Source: Novacetimonas pomaceti (GTDB lineage: Bacteria > Pseudomonadota > Alphaproteobacteria > Acetobacterales > Acetobacteraceae). Taken from it: DNA of 64,000 nucleotides. Shown piece after piece: positions 32,179 through 41,796 of the stretch. Position numbers and translations under genes: made by a program. Numbering within the stretch: the first letter of the stretch is position 1; each line of letters begins with the position of its first letter. The notes beneath the pieces were generated by a model that made no database searches, was not told the DNA's origin, and saw only the letters and a program-made list of their open reading frames with translations. The DNA lies in assembly GCF_003207955.1 (NCBI RefSeq), contig NZ_NOXG01000001.1:62001-126000 (forward strand), in the 5' to 3' direction.

Positions 32179-35100
32179 TCAGGTGGCGGGGATGTCCTGC
32201 GCGGGTGGCAGGGGGGCGATCAGGCGGCTGAACGCGTCACGCACATGACGGGCCATGTCGTCCATGCGGGCCAGCATGTCGGCCTCGCTGTCGGCGGCGA
32301 GTTCGCGCTGCATGATTTCCATCGCGGCGGGGGGCAGGCGGTCGGGGATTTCGGTGCCCATCAGGATGCGCAGCATGCTCTGCGCCGAACGCCAGAACAG
32401 GTCCGCGCGGCGCAGCATCCGCGCGTCAGTGGCCGACAGCATGCCCGCGCGCGCCAGCCGCGTGAACGCGACGCGCGTGCAGGTGGAACGCGCATCATGC
32501 CGGGCGCACAGCAGCTGCAGTCCCTGCGCGATGAATTCCACTTCCATCAGGCCACCTGCCCGGCGCTTGATATCCCATGGCCCCTGCGGCGGCAGTTCGC
32601 GCATCAGGCGCACCCGCATCGCCCGCACGTCCTCGCGCACCGTGTCGGCGGGGATGTCGCGCCCGCTGTCCGCGTCGCCATCCAGCGCCACGTCGATGGC
32701 ATCGCGCAGGCGGCGGGCCAGCGCGGGCGGCCCGGCGACGACGCGCGCGCGCGTCAGGGCCATGCGTTCCCATGTCCATGCCGATTCCGCGTGGTAACGC
32801 CGGAACGACGCCAGCGACACCGCGACCGGTCCCTTCGATCCCGACGGGCGCAGGCGCATATCCGCCTCGTACAACGGTCCTTCGGCCCCCGGCGCGGTCA
32901 GGGCGGCGATGAAGGCATGCGCCAGCCGCACGAAATAGGTCCCGGCCCCCAGCGGGCGCGCGCCGGGCGTGCGCGCGTGACGCGGCACGACGCTTTCCAT
33001 CACGTCGTCGGGATGGTCGAACACCAGCATGAGGTCGAGGTCGGATCCGGGCATCATCTCCCGCGATCCGGCCTTGCCCATCGCCACGACCGCCATCGCG
33101 CCGCCCGGCACGTGGCCGTGGCGCGCGCGGTGTTCCGCCGTGACCGTGCGCAGGAGGCCGCGCATCACCGCATCGGCCATCGCGGTGCGCACCCGCGCGG
33201 CGCGGTCCTCGGCCATGCGGTGTTCAAGGCGCGCGACGGACAGGCGGAATTCCTCCCCGCAGACAAATCCGCGCAGGACCGGCAGCAGGCGTTCGGTGCC
33301 CATGTCCTGCGCCACGTGCTGGCGCACCAGCGCCACGGCGGCGCGCGCGGTGTCATCCGTCGCCTCCGTCGTGCTGGCGTCAAGCAGGCCATCCAGCGCG
33401 GAGGGCGCCTGCGCCAGATGGTTGGCAAGGAAGGGGGAGCAGTCCAGCACGGTCATGATCCGGTGCACCAGCGCGGGATTGCGTTCCAGCAGCGAAAGAA
33501 ACTGCACCCCCGCCCATTGCCGTTCCAGCAGCGTGTCGAAACGGCGCAGCACCGTCAGCGGATCGCGCCGCATCCCGATTTCGCGCAATATCCCGGGCAG
33601 CAGCCGGTGCAGCAGCATGCGGGCGCGGTCCGAGCGCAGCGCGCGCAGGCGGTTCGTGTTCCACCGTTGCAGGATGGCGCGGGCGGTATCGAGGGTATCG
33701 GCAGGGAAACCGGCCTGTTCCAGACGCTCTCCCACTTCCGCGTCATCGGGGGCGATGGTGTCGCCGGGGTGTCCCGGCTCTGCGAACTGGCGTTCGAATA
33801 TCCGGCGCGACTGGCACATGCCCGGCACGATGGCGTGGGCGAGGGCAGGGCCGTCCGCCGCGTTCATGAATATGGCGAAATGATCGAATCTGTCGGGCGT
33901 TTCCGGCAGCCGGTGCGTCTGGTGGTCGGCACGCATCTGCAGCCGGTGTTCGACCTGCCGCATCATGTGATAGTTGCGAGACAGGATTGTGTGCTGCGCA
34001 TGCGAAATCAGGTCCGCCCGCGCCAGCCGGCGCAGCGCGCCCAGCGTGGTGGGATCGCGCAGGTCGGGCCTGCGGCCGCCCCAGACCAGTTGCAGCGCCT
34101 GCGCTACGAACTCCACCTCCCTGATGCCGCCCTGGCCCAGTTTCACGTCATGGCCCAGCAGCCAGTCGCGCATGGCGTCGTCGGGGGCGGGATTTTCCCC
34201 ACAAAGCGCCAGCAGTCCGCCTTTTCCGGCATTCCGGTGGCGGTCGATGCGTGCTTTCATGTCATGGATGTCGTCGATGACGGCGAAATCGAGGTGCCGT
34301 CGCCATATGAAGGGGTGGATAGCGGCCAGGAAACGCTGTCCCGCCGCGATATCGCCAGCGACGGGGCGGGCCTTTATCATGGCGGCGCGTTCCCATGTGC
34401 GCCCCATGCTTTCATAATAGGTGATCGCCGTGGGGAAGGACACGGCCATGGGGGTGGCGGATGGATCGGGGCGCAGGCGCAGGTCGGTACGGAAAACGTA
34501 ACCATCTGCATCGCGTGCTTCCATCAGGCCGACAAGGTCGCTAGTCATGCGCACGAAGATACGCCGCAGGTCCTCGTGTTCGGGGTGGCAGGCCGGGTCG
34601 TAAAGGACGATCAGGTCGATATCGGAGGAGTAGTTCAGTTCCCGCGCGCCCAATTTTCCCATGGCCAGGACGACAAAGCCGCTGCATCGCGCGGGGTCGT
34701 CCGGGTCAGGCAGAACCAGATGGCCTGTATCATGGGCCATGCGCAGCAGATGTCTGACCGCGAGATGCAGCGTCGTCTCGGCCAGATGGCTGAGGGCGTG
34801 CGTCACCTGCTGCAGCGACCATGCGCCCCCGATATCGGCCAGCGCGATGGCCAGCGCCGCATGCCGCTTGGCCGTGCGCAGGACATGCGCGATGTCGTGG
34901 CGGGGCTGCTGTGGCGCCTCGGCGCGCAGGTCGGCCAGGATGTCGGCCATCACGCGCTCGGGGCCTGCGCGCAGCAGGCGGGCGAAGGCATCGGCGTCAC
35001 GTCGCGCCAGATCGGAAAGGTAGGGGCTGTTTCCCCCCATCGCCCGCACCATCGCCGCCACGGTCGGGACCGACAGCACCGCCGTGTCCAGCCCATGTCC

Positions 35101-35235
35101 GGCCATCGCCTTTTCCAGATCCTCGTGCAGGTGCCCCGCCGCCCGCGCGTCGGCCGCCGCGGGCCATGCGCAGTCCCGCCATCCGGGATGGATCTCTGCG
35201 CGATGGGTGTCTGGTGTGACGGGGCGCTGGGACAT
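32179..35235 (-). CDS. glnE: Bifunctional glutamine synthetase adenylyltransferase/adenylyl-removing enzyme
   Basis: Controls glutamine synthetase by adding or removing AMP in response to PII state. 1018 aa with the two nucleotidyltransferase domains in order: an N-terminal adenylyl-removase domain with NYSSDIDLI (Asp205/Asp207) and a C-terminal adenylyltransferase domain with PGSDLDLML (near residue 730), both aspartate pairs intact. Each has the GKLG/GKAG lead-in. Length is close to the usual ~950-1000. Met 35235 is used; up to 15 extra residues are possible. It diverges from the AsmA-like gene across only ~65 bp. Confidence 0.95.
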   Translation of the reverse strand: MSQRPVTPDTHRAEIHPGWRDCAWPAAADARAAGHLHEDLEKAMAGHGLDTAVLSVPTVAAMVRAMGGNSPYLSDLARRDADAFARLLRAGPERVMADILADLRAEAPQQPRHDIAHVLRTAKRHAALAIALADIGGAWSLQQVTHALSHLAETTLHLAVRHLLRMAHDTGHLVLPDPDDPARCSGFVVLAMGKLGARELNYSSDIDLIVLYDPACHPEHEDLRRIFVRMTSDLVGLMEARDADGYVFRTDLRLRPDPSATPMAVSFPTAITYYESMGRTWERAAMIKARPVAGDIAAGQRFLAAIHPFIWRRHLDFAVIDDIHDMKARIDRHRNAGKGGLLALCGENPAPDDAMRDWLLGHDVKLGQGGIREVEFVAQALQLVWGGRRPDLRDPTTLGALRRLARADLISHAQHTILSRNYHMMRQVEHRLQMRADHQTHRLPETPDRFDHFAIFMNAADGPALAHAIVPGMCQSRRIFERQFAEPGHPGDTIAPDDAEVGERLEQAGFPADTLDTARAILQRWNTNRLRALRSDRARMLLHRLLPGILREIGMRRDPLTVLRRFDTLLERQWAGVQFLSLLERNPALVHRIMTVLDCSPFLANHLAQAPSALDGLLDASTTEATDDTARAAVALVRQHVAQDMGTERLLPVLRGFVCGEEFRLSVARLEHRMAEDRAARVRTAMADAVMRGLLRTVTAEHRARHGHVPGGAMAVVAMGKAGSREMMPGSDLDLMLVFDHPDDVMESVVPRHARTPGARPLGAGTYFVRLAHAFIAALTAPGAEGPLYEADMRLRPSGSKGPVAVSLASFRRYHAESAWTWERMALTRARVVAGPPALARRLRDAIDVALDGDADSGRDIPADTVREDVRAMRVRLMRELPPQGPWDIKRRAGGLMEVEFIAQGLQLLCARHDARSTCTRVAFTRLARAGMLSATDARMLRRADLFWRSAQSMLRILMGTEIPDRLPPAAMEIMQRELAADSEADMLARMDDMARHVRDAFSRLIAPLPPAQDIPAT

Positions 35236-35300
35236 ATGGGACAACCTGGTCAGCAATGGCGACATCGCGCGCATGGGCACGCGGGTGCAACGTGGACGTC

Positions 35301-38300
35301 ATGACGCACGACGGTCAAGATACGTCCCCGCCCCCCCGCGCCCCGAACGGGCGGCTGCGCCTGATCGGGTTGCGGGTGCTGCGGGTGGTCATATGGACGC
35401 TGCTGGCCTGCATCGTCCTGCCTGCCGCACTGCTGCTGGTCCTGACGCTGCGCCTGTCCACCGGGCCGATCGACGTGACGCCGGTCGTGCGGCTGATGAC
35501 GCCGCTGTCGGTCGTGCATGCGCCCGATCCCACCGGCCGGCTGGGCCGCCTGACGGTGGGCCGCGTGCTGGTGGGGTGGAACGCGCTGCATGCGGGGATC
35601 CGCGCGCCGCTGGAGGTCTGGGCGAGCGACGTGACCATCATGAACGCGGATGGCAGCATCTCCAACCGCATCAGCCATGGCCATGTCGTGGTCAATACCC
35701 CGGCACTGGTCCATGGGGACGTGGTGCTGCACCACCTGTCGGTAAGTGACGTCCACCTGACGCTGGAACGCAGCACGGACGGCGAAATCGGGATCGACCT
35801 CGGTCCCGACATTCCCGATGACAACAGCCATTCCCACAGCCGCCCGGTTGACCTGTCGCGCCTGCGGCGGCTGATCGTCTCGGACGCGCAGATAAAATTC
35901 ACCGACCACATCTCGGGACAGGTATGGCAGACGCGCGATGCCTCCGCGAACCTGCATATCGTGTCGCATGACGGGCAGGTCGGGGCGAGTGGCTCGGTCG
36001 GTTTCATGCTGGTGGGCAGTGGCAAGCGCCTTATCATGCGGGGTGAGGGGAACGAGGCTTCCCCCGGCCATATCGACTGGACGGTGAAGTTTGATCCGGT
36101 CAGTCCCTCGGCCTTCGTGCCGGGACAGAAGGACGTGGCGGCGCTGGACCTGCCGGTGGGCGGGACGCTGCAGCTGTCGCTGGCGTCCGGCGGGGCGGGG
36201 CAGTTCATGACGCCGCGGACGCTGGGCGTCTACCTGAAGGTCGGCAATGGCGCCATTACCACGCGCAAGAGCGGCAGGCTGCTGGTCGGCGACGGGGAGG
36301 CGCATCTGGTCGCCTCGTTCGATCCGGGGGGGCAGGATGCGCCTTTCGACGGCCCGTTCCGCGCCACGCTGGAAAAGATGGTCGTGCACCTGCGCGCGCC
36401 GGGCCATCCCGACGACGATGGCAGCGGCCCCACCCTGACGGCGACGGCAAGCCTGCATGCCTCCTCCCTCGTGCATCCGCGCGATCTGGGCATCGGCATC
36501 TCGGCGGAGGCGCTGGCGCTCGATTTCTCGACGCTGGGGGATTTCTGGCCGGTGGGCGCGATGAAGGGCGCGCGGCGCTGGGTCACGACCAACATCACGA
36601 AGGGGCACGTCAGCGAGCTTCAGGCGCGCGTGGGGCTGGTCAGCCACGACGGGTGGAACAACCTCGACCTGACATCGCTGACCGGCGACATCCGCGCCGA
36701 CGGGATGGAGCTGTACTGGCTGCGCCCGATCCCGCCGCTGCATGACATGGACGCCCACCTGACGTTCGAGGGGCCGGACGAAATCGCGATCAGCTTTGGC
36801 CACGCGTACCAGCTGGTTGACCGCACCGACCGCCACGTCAACGCGACGGGGGTCGGCCGCATCGAGGTCGGGCCGGGTTCGATGCTGATTACTGGCCTGA
36901 TGAAAAAGGTCCAGATGGGCGACATCAACACCACCCTGCAGGGCAATGCGCGCGATATCCTGGCCCTTCTGGCCGAACCCCGGCTCAACGTCCTGTCGCG
37001 CCACCCGATGACCTTTACCTCGCCTTCGGGCAAGGCCAACGTCTCGCTGCATATCGCGCTTCCGCTGGATGCCCATGTCAAGCTGGCGCAGATCGACCTG
37101 CGCACGCATACCGATCTGGCGCAGGTGCATCTGGGCAATGTGGTGATGGGGCGTTCCCTTGATGCCGGGCGCTTCGGGATCGACGCGTCGATCGACGGGC
37201 TGCTGCTCAAGGGGACGGGCAACCTGTCGGGCATTCCGTCAACGATCCTCTATACCATGGATTTCCGCGCCGGGGCGCCCGACCATGCGGTCGAAAGCGC
37301 GAGCGTGCAGGGATACCTGACGCCCGGCGGCGTGCGTCGCGCCGGACTGGACACCGGGGAGCATTTTGGCGGCAGCGCCGCGCTGGATGTGGATTATGAC
37401 CGGTATCCGGGCGGAAAGGCGCAGGTGGACATCGACCTCGACCTCAAGCGCTCGGCCCTGACCATCCCGATCTGGAGCAAGCAGGTGGGCGAGGACGCGA
37501 ATGCCTCGGTCGTCATAAACCTCGATCACGGGCGCGTCGCCTCGATCGAGGACATACGCGCGGTGGGACCGGAACTGCTGATTGACGGGCATGCCGAAAC
37601 GGCCGAGGGGATGAGCCGCCGCCTGATCCTGCACGGGTTCCGCGTGGGGCGTTCGAACGGCAACGCCATCATCACCATCCCGGCGGGGGAAAGGGATCCC
37701 TATGGCGTTTCCGTCGCGGCCCGCGTGCTCGACCTCTCGCCGCTGCTGGAATACCAGAAACAGAACGAGAAGGCGGACGGGGCGGCTGCGAAGCAGGCGA
37801 AGGGATACCATATGCCCGAAGCCGCCAGCGGACGGGTCAGGAGCGCGCCGGGGCGCAGCTGGAACATCAATGTCGATGCCCGTACCGTCTTCTATAACAG
37901 GACGCAGTCGATCCAGGGCGTGCACAGCCATCTGGAGGATGATGGCGTCCGCCTGACGCGCGGGACATTTTCCATGACCGGCCCGACGGCCGCCACCGCG
38001 ACGCTGGTCCCGCACGGGCAGAGCCGCGTCCTGTCGATGCACATCGCCGATCTGGGCAGCCTGCTCAAGGCCATGAAGCTTGGCGACAGGATGGAAGGCG
38101 GGCAGGTCGACCTGGAGGGATCATTCGACGATGTCGACGCCAGTGCGCCGTTTTCGGGACAGCTGAGCACCGGCCCGTTTGTCCTGCGGCAGGTGCCCTC
38201 CATCGTGCGGATGGTGAACAATGCCTCCATCTACGGATGGATGAAGGCGCCGCATGCGCCGGAATTCCAGGTGGAACATGTCAAGGTGCCCCTGACGTTC

Positions 38301-38612
38301 CGCGACGGCGTGGTCAATATTACGGACGGGCTGGTCAGCAACGCCTCGCTGGGGGCGACGGTGGCCGGGCGCATCAACCTTGACCAGGCGACGCTGGACC
38401 TGGACGGGACGATCATCCCGGCCTTTGCCGTCAATGCCGCGCCCGGGCACCTGCCCGGCGTGCTGGGATGGCTGTTCAGCCCTGAAAAGAACGGGGGCGT
38501 GGTCTCGGCCACGTACCAGATCAGCGGGTCGTTCGATAACCCGAGCGTGCACGTCAACCCCTATGCCCTGCTGCTGCCCGGCTTCCTGCGGAACCTGGCC
38601 CACCTGCACTGA
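35301..38612 (+). CDS. AsmA/DUF3971-type envelope protein (YhdP/TamB-like)
   Basis: About 1103 aa. One N-terminal membrane span (about 24-50) anchors a long, mostly beta-strand periplasmic body. The C-terminal part carries the AsmA-like signature (VKVPLTFRDGVVNITDGLVSNASLGATVAGRINLDQATLDLDGTI) and ends FLRNLAHLH. DUF3971 and AsmA_2 proteins such as YhdP and TamB form rod-like lipid-transport bridges in Gram-negatives; a phospholipid-transport role here is inferred from family only. Start could also be ATG 35256. Followed by a 15-bp tandem repeat and palindromic repeat B. Confidence 0.85.
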   Translation: MTHDGQDTSPPPRAPNGRLRLIGLRVLRVVIWTLLACIVLPAALLLVLTLRLSTGPIDVTPVVRLMTPLSVVHAPDPTGRLGRLTVGRVLVGWNALHAGIRAPLEVWASDVTIMNADGSISNRISHGHVVVNTPALVHGDVVLHHLSVSDVHLTLERSTDGEIGIDLGPDIPDDNSHSHSRPVDLSRLRRLIVSDAQIKFTDHISGQVWQTRDASANLHIVSHDGQVGASGSVGFMLVGSGKRLIMRGEGNEASPGHIDWTVKFDPVSPSAFVPGQKDVAALDLPVGGTLQLSLASGGAGQFMTPRTLGVYLKVGNGAITTRKSGRLLVGDGEAHLVASFDPGGQDAPFDGPFRATLEKMVVHLRAPGHPDDDGSGPTLTATASLHASSLVHPRDLGIGISAEALALDFSTLGDFWPVGAMKGARRWVTTNITKGHVSELQARVGLVSHDGWNNLDLTSLTGDIRADGMELYWLRPIPPLHDMDAHLTFEGPDEIAISFGHAYQLVDRTDRHVNATGVGRIEVGPGSMLITGLMKKVQMGDINTTLQGNARDILALLAEPRLNVLSRHPMTFTSPSGKANVSLHIALPLDAHVKLAQIDLRTHTDLAQVHLGNVVMGRSLDAGRFGIDASIDGLLLKGTGNLSGIPSTILYTMDFRAGAPDHAVESASVQGYLTPGGVRRAGLDTGEHFGGSAALDVDYDRYPGGKAQVDIDLDLKRSALTIPIWSKQVGEDANASVVINLDHGRVASIEDIRAVGPELLIDGHAETAEGMSRRLILHGFRVGRSNGNAIITIPAGERDPYGVSVAARVLDLSPLLEYQKQNEKADGAAAKQAKGYHMPEAASGRVRSAPGRSWNINVDARTVFYNRTQSIQGVHSHLEDDGVRLTRGTFSMTGPTAATATLVPHGQSRVLSMHIADLGSLLKAMKLGDRMEGGQVDLEGSFDDVDASAPFSGQLSTGPFVLRQVPSIVRMVNNASIYGWMKAPHAPEFQVEHVKVPLTFRDGVVNITDGLVSNASLGATVAGRINLDQATLDLDGTIIPAFAVNAAPGHLPGVLGWLFSPEKNGGVVSATYQISGSFDNPSVHVNPYALLLPGFLRNLAHLH

Positions 38613-38653
38613 ACCGGCGCGTCCTGAACCTGTGCGCCCTGAACCAGTGTGAT
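38609..38653. repeat. Three 15-bp tandem units overlapping the AsmA-like stop codon
   Basis: Three consecutive 15-mers start with CTGAACC: 38609-38623, 38624-38638 and 38639-38653. They differ at internal positions (GGCGCGTC, TGTGCGCC, AGTGTGAT). The first unit contains the TGA stop of the gene at 35301. Probably a local slippage product. Confidence 0.7.
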
Positions 38654-38722
38654 GGACTGCCGCGCATATGCGGGCAGGCAGCTTAGGGACTGTTTGAAAA
38701 CAACCTGCTGATAATAAATTAC

Positions 38723-38803
38723 AAAAGTTTTTGGGTGCCGCCTTTTTTCAGAAAGGCGGTGTCCTTTTGAAGCTTTTTGCTAAAAGCTTCACAAAAAACT
38801 TTT
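38723..38803 (+). repeat. Nested palindromic element, copy B
   Basis: A perfect 10-bp outer stem AAAAGTTTTT/AAAAACTTTT (38723-38732 with 38794-38803) encloses two hairpins: CCGCCTTT/AAAGGCGG (38738-38759) and GAAGCTTTT/AAAAGCTTC (38769-38790). It is the reverse complement of copy A at 20271-20350 with scattered changes, several of them compensated within stems. It sits in the convergent gap between the AsmA-like gene and kgtP and may serve as a terminator for both. Confidence 0.88.
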
Positions 38804-38835
38804 ATTATTTCAGTGAGTTGTCAGGTCTGGCTGTT

Positions 38836-40149
38836 TCAGACACTCTCTTGCGTGCCGGATGTTATGCTGTCACGCGCGGGCAGGAGGAAGAGGACCGTCA
38901 GCAGGGAACAGGCGATGCAGCCCGTGACGTACCAGTAAAACCATTCCTCGTGCCCGGCTTCCTTGAACCACAGCGCGACATATTCCGCCGTGCCGCCAAA
39001 GATGGAAACGGTCAGCGCATATGGCAGCGCCACCCCCAGTGCCCGGATGCGGGTGGGAAACAGCTCCGCCTTCACCACCGCGTTGATCGAGGTGTATCCC
39101 GAAATGCACAGCAGCGCGACCACCACCAGCAGCAGCGCCATGCGCGGGGAGTGCGCCTGTCCCAGCGCGTGCATCAGCGGAACGGTAACGATGCAGCCGA
39201 TGACCCCGAACGACAGCAGCAGCGGCCGCCGCCCCACGCGGTCCGACAGCGCGCCGAATGCCGGCTGCGCCAGCGCGAAGATCGCAAGCGCCGTGGTGGA
39301 GACGACCGTGGACTGTTCCCGGCTCAGCCCCGTCGTGTTGACGAGGTATTTCTGCATGTAGATGGTGAAGGTATAGAACGCGACCGTCCCGCCAAGGGTC
39401 AGCCCGCAGACCGAGATGACCTCCCGCGGGTGGCGCAGCAGCACGCGCAGGCCGCCCGCCGCCGCGGGATCGCGGGTGGCGTTGCGGAACTGTTCGCTTT
39501 CGGCCATGCCGCGCCGGAACCACAGGACCGAAAGCGCCAGCAGCGCGCCGATGCCGAAGGGGACGCGCCACCCCCATGCCCCGAGCTGTTGCGGGGTCAG
39601 GATGACGAACTGCAGCAAAAGCAGCACCACCAGCGCCAGCAGCTGCCCCGCGACCAGCGTGACATACTGGAAGCTGGCGTAAAATCCGCGCTGTGCCGGG
39701 GGGGCGATTTCCGAAAGGTACGTGGCGCTGGCCCCGTATTCCCCGCCAAGGCTCAGCCCCTGCACCAGCCGCGCCAGCAGCAGGATGGCGGGTGCCGCGA
39801 TGCCGATGCTGTCATAGCCGGGGCATAGCGCGATCGTCAGCGATCCCGCGCACATTGCCAGCACCGATATGCTGAGCGCAAAGCGGCGGCCGTGGCGATC
39901 GGCCACCAGCCCCATGACCCATCCCCCGATCGGACGCATCAGGAAGCCGATGGCGAAAATCGCGGCCGTGCGCAGCAGTTCCGCCGTCTGGCTGCCATGG
40001 GGGAAGAAGGCATGGGCGAAATACAGCGAAAACGCCGCATAGACGTACCAGTCGTAATATTCGATCAGGTTGCCCGATGAACCGGCAACGATGCTGCGTA
40101 TCCGCTGGCGCGTCGTCAGCGTGACGTCGGGGGAAGGGGGAATGTGCAT
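38836..40149 (-). CDS. kgtP: MFS 2-oxoglutarate/proton symporter (KgtP-like)
   Basis: Inner-membrane metabolite:H+ symporter of 437 aa with 12 spans. It closely follows Escherichia coli KgtP: SSGNLIEYYDWYVYAAFSLYFAHAFFP at the N-terminus, the loop 2-3 MFS motif ADRHGRR, GLSLGGEYGASATYLSE, GFYASFQYVTL, and FYTFTIYMQKYLVNTTG in the second half. Substrate is therefore probably 2-oxoglutarate, though related MHS-family carriers move other acids. Lies 43 bp after dctA on the same strand, apparently one operon. Confidence 0.88.
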   Translation of the reverse strand: MHIPPSPDVTLTTRQRIRSIVAGSSGNLIEYYDWYVYAAFSLYFAHAFFPHGSQTAELLRTAAIFAIGFLMRPIGGWVMGLVADRHGRRFALSISVLAMCAGSLTIALCPGYDSIGIAAPAILLLARLVQGLSLGGEYGASATYLSEIAPPAQRGFYASFQYVTLVAGQLLALVVLLLLQFVILTPQQLGAWGWRVPFGIGALLALSVLWFRRGMAESEQFRNATRDPAAAGGLRVLLRHPREVISVCGLTLGGTVAFYTFTIYMQKYLVNTTGLSREQSTVVSTTALAIFALAQPAFGALSDRVGRRPLLLSFGVIGCIVTVPLMHALGQAHSPRMALLLVVVALLCISGYTSINAVVKAELFPTRIRALGVALPYALTVSIFGGTAEYVALWFKEAGHEEWFYWYVTGCIACSLLTVLFLLPARDSITSGTQESV

Positions 40150-40192
40150 GGATTGGGGTATCTTGCGTCCATGAAGGGCGGGGATAAGGGGA

Positions 40193-41530
40193 TCAGGCGT
40201 TTTCGGCGCTGCCGGCGATGATGGGGCGTTCGGCCTCTTCCTCGGGGATCAGGCCGGCCATCGCGGCATGGAGGCGCTTTGTATCCAGTTCCCTTTCCCA
40301 GCGGGCGAGGACGATGGTGGCCACCGCATTGCCGATGATGTTCGTCAGCGACCGGCATTCCGACATGAACCTGTCGATCCCCAGGATCAGGGCCATGCCG
40401 CTGACGGGCACGTCCGGCACCACCGCCAGCGTCGCGGCAAGGGTCACGAACCCTGCCCCGGTCACGCCCGCGGCGCCCTTCGAACTGATCATCGCCACAA
40501 GCAGCAGGGATATCTGCTGCCCCAGCCCAAGGTCCACGCCCGTCGCCTGCGCGATGAACAGGGCGCACAGCGACATGTAGATGTTGGTGCCATCAAGGTT
40601 GAAGGAATATCCCATCGGGATCACCAGCCCGACAACCGATGGCGCGCATCCGGCATTTTCCATCTTGGTCATCAGTGACGGCAGCGCGGATTCCGACGAA
40701 CTCGTCCCCAGCACGATCAGCAGTTCCTCGCGCAGGTAGGCCAGCAGCGGCAGGATGCGAAAGCCGTTATAGCGCGCAACAAGCCCCAGCACGACGATGA
40801 TGAACAGCGCCGAGGTCGCATAGAATGTCAGCACGAGGAAGGCGAGGTCCAGCACCGAGCCGATGCCGAAGCGGCCGATGGTGAACGCCATGGCCCCGAA
40901 CGCCCCGATGGGGGCCGCCAGCATGACCAGCCGCACGACGCCAAAGACAAGCTCCGTCAGCTGTCTGAACAGCGACAGGATCGCATGCCCGCGCGATCCC
41001 ATGTGCGACAGGCTGATGCTGAACAGGATCGCGATCAGCAGCACCTGAAGGATATCGCCCGAGACGAAGGCGCTGATGACGGTGTCGGGGATGATGTTCA
41101 GCATGAACCCGCTGAAGGTATGGGCCTTGGCCTGCGCGGCGAAGGACGCCACGGCCTGCCCGTCCATCAGGGCGGGATCGGCGTGCACGCCGGCACCGGG
41201 CCGCACGATATTGGCTACCAGCATCCCCACCACCAGCGCAAGGGTGGAGAAGGTCAGGAAATAGACCATCGCCTTCCCCGCGAGGCGCCCCGCCTTGCCC
41301 AGGTCCGACAGGCCGGCCACCCCGGTCACCACCGTCAGGAAGATGACCGGCGGGATGATCATTTTCACCAGCCGTATGAAACCGTCGCCAAGCGGTTTCA
41401 GCGCGGTCCCCGCCTGCGGCCAGAAATGGCCGATCGCGATGCCGGCGATCACCGCGACGATCACCTGGAAATACAGGCTTCGGAACAGGGAGCGCGGGCG
41501 CGCCGTCGTCGTCGGGGGAACGTGGATCAT
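40193..41530 (-). CDS. dctA: C4-dicarboxylate:cation symporter DctA
   Basis: Imports succinate, fumarate and malate. 445 aa, SLC1/DAACS family. Diagnostic motifs: VKMIIPPVIFLTVVTGVA, the serine-rich reentrant loop GTSSSESALPSLM, and GYSFNLDGTNIYMSLCALFIAQA, followed by GIDRFMSECRSLTNIIGN in the last segment, all as in rhizobial and E. coli DctA. The ATG at 41530 is used; an upstream ATG at 41566 would add 12 residues. No dctBD regulators are adjacent. kgtP follows. Confidence 0.94.
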   Translation of the reverse strand: MIHVPPTTTARPRSLFRSLYFQVIVAVIAGIAIGHFWPQAGTALKPLGDGFIRLVKMIIPPVIFLTVVTGVAGLSDLGKAGRLAGKAMVYFLTFSTLALVVGMLVANIVRPGAGVHADPALMDGQAVASFAAQAKAHTFSGFMLNIIPDTVISAFVSGDILQVLLIAILFSISLSHMGSRGHAILSLFRQLTELVFGVVRLVMLAAPIGAFGAMAFTIGRFGIGSVLDLAFLVLTFYATSALFIIVVLGLVARYNGFRILPLLAYLREELLIVLGTSSSESALPSLMTKMENAGCAPSVVGLVIPMGYSFNLDGTNIYMSLCALFIAQATGVDLGLGQQISLLLVAMISSKGAAGVTGAGFVTLAATLAVVPDVPVSGMALILGIDRFMSECRSLTNIIGNAVATIVLARWERELDTKRLHAAMAGLIPEEEAERPIIAGSAENA

Positions 41531-41757
41531 GCGGTTGGGGCCCTGGTGAGGAAACGGTCCGGCCATGCCGGGGGAAACAGGATGGAGGGGCAGCCTATCG
41601 CGCCCGTGGCGTGTGCGGGATTGAAAAGCTGGTGACCTGCCGGAAGGCGGAACGGTTCCGGCATAGCATGAAGGGCTGATATTCCAAAAATGTATGGTCG
41701 GGCTGCTGTATCTGCATTACAGGCTATGGACATGTTTTGTTCTTTTTGAGGAAGGAT

Positions 41758-41796
41758 ATGGGCTTGGGGGGACATTCGTCTTGTTCGACACGCTGA
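41758..41796 (+). CDS. 12-codon mini-ORF upstream of rmuC
   Basis: GAGGAAGG lies just upstream of an ATG that opens a 12-residue frame (MGLGGHSSCSTR). It stops at 41794-41796, between the two candidate rmuC starts (TTG 41781, ATG 41799). This is the best Shine-Dalgarno in the region but it serves no long frame, so it may be a leader peptide for rmuC or chance. Confidence 0.3.
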   Translation: MGLGGHSSCSTR

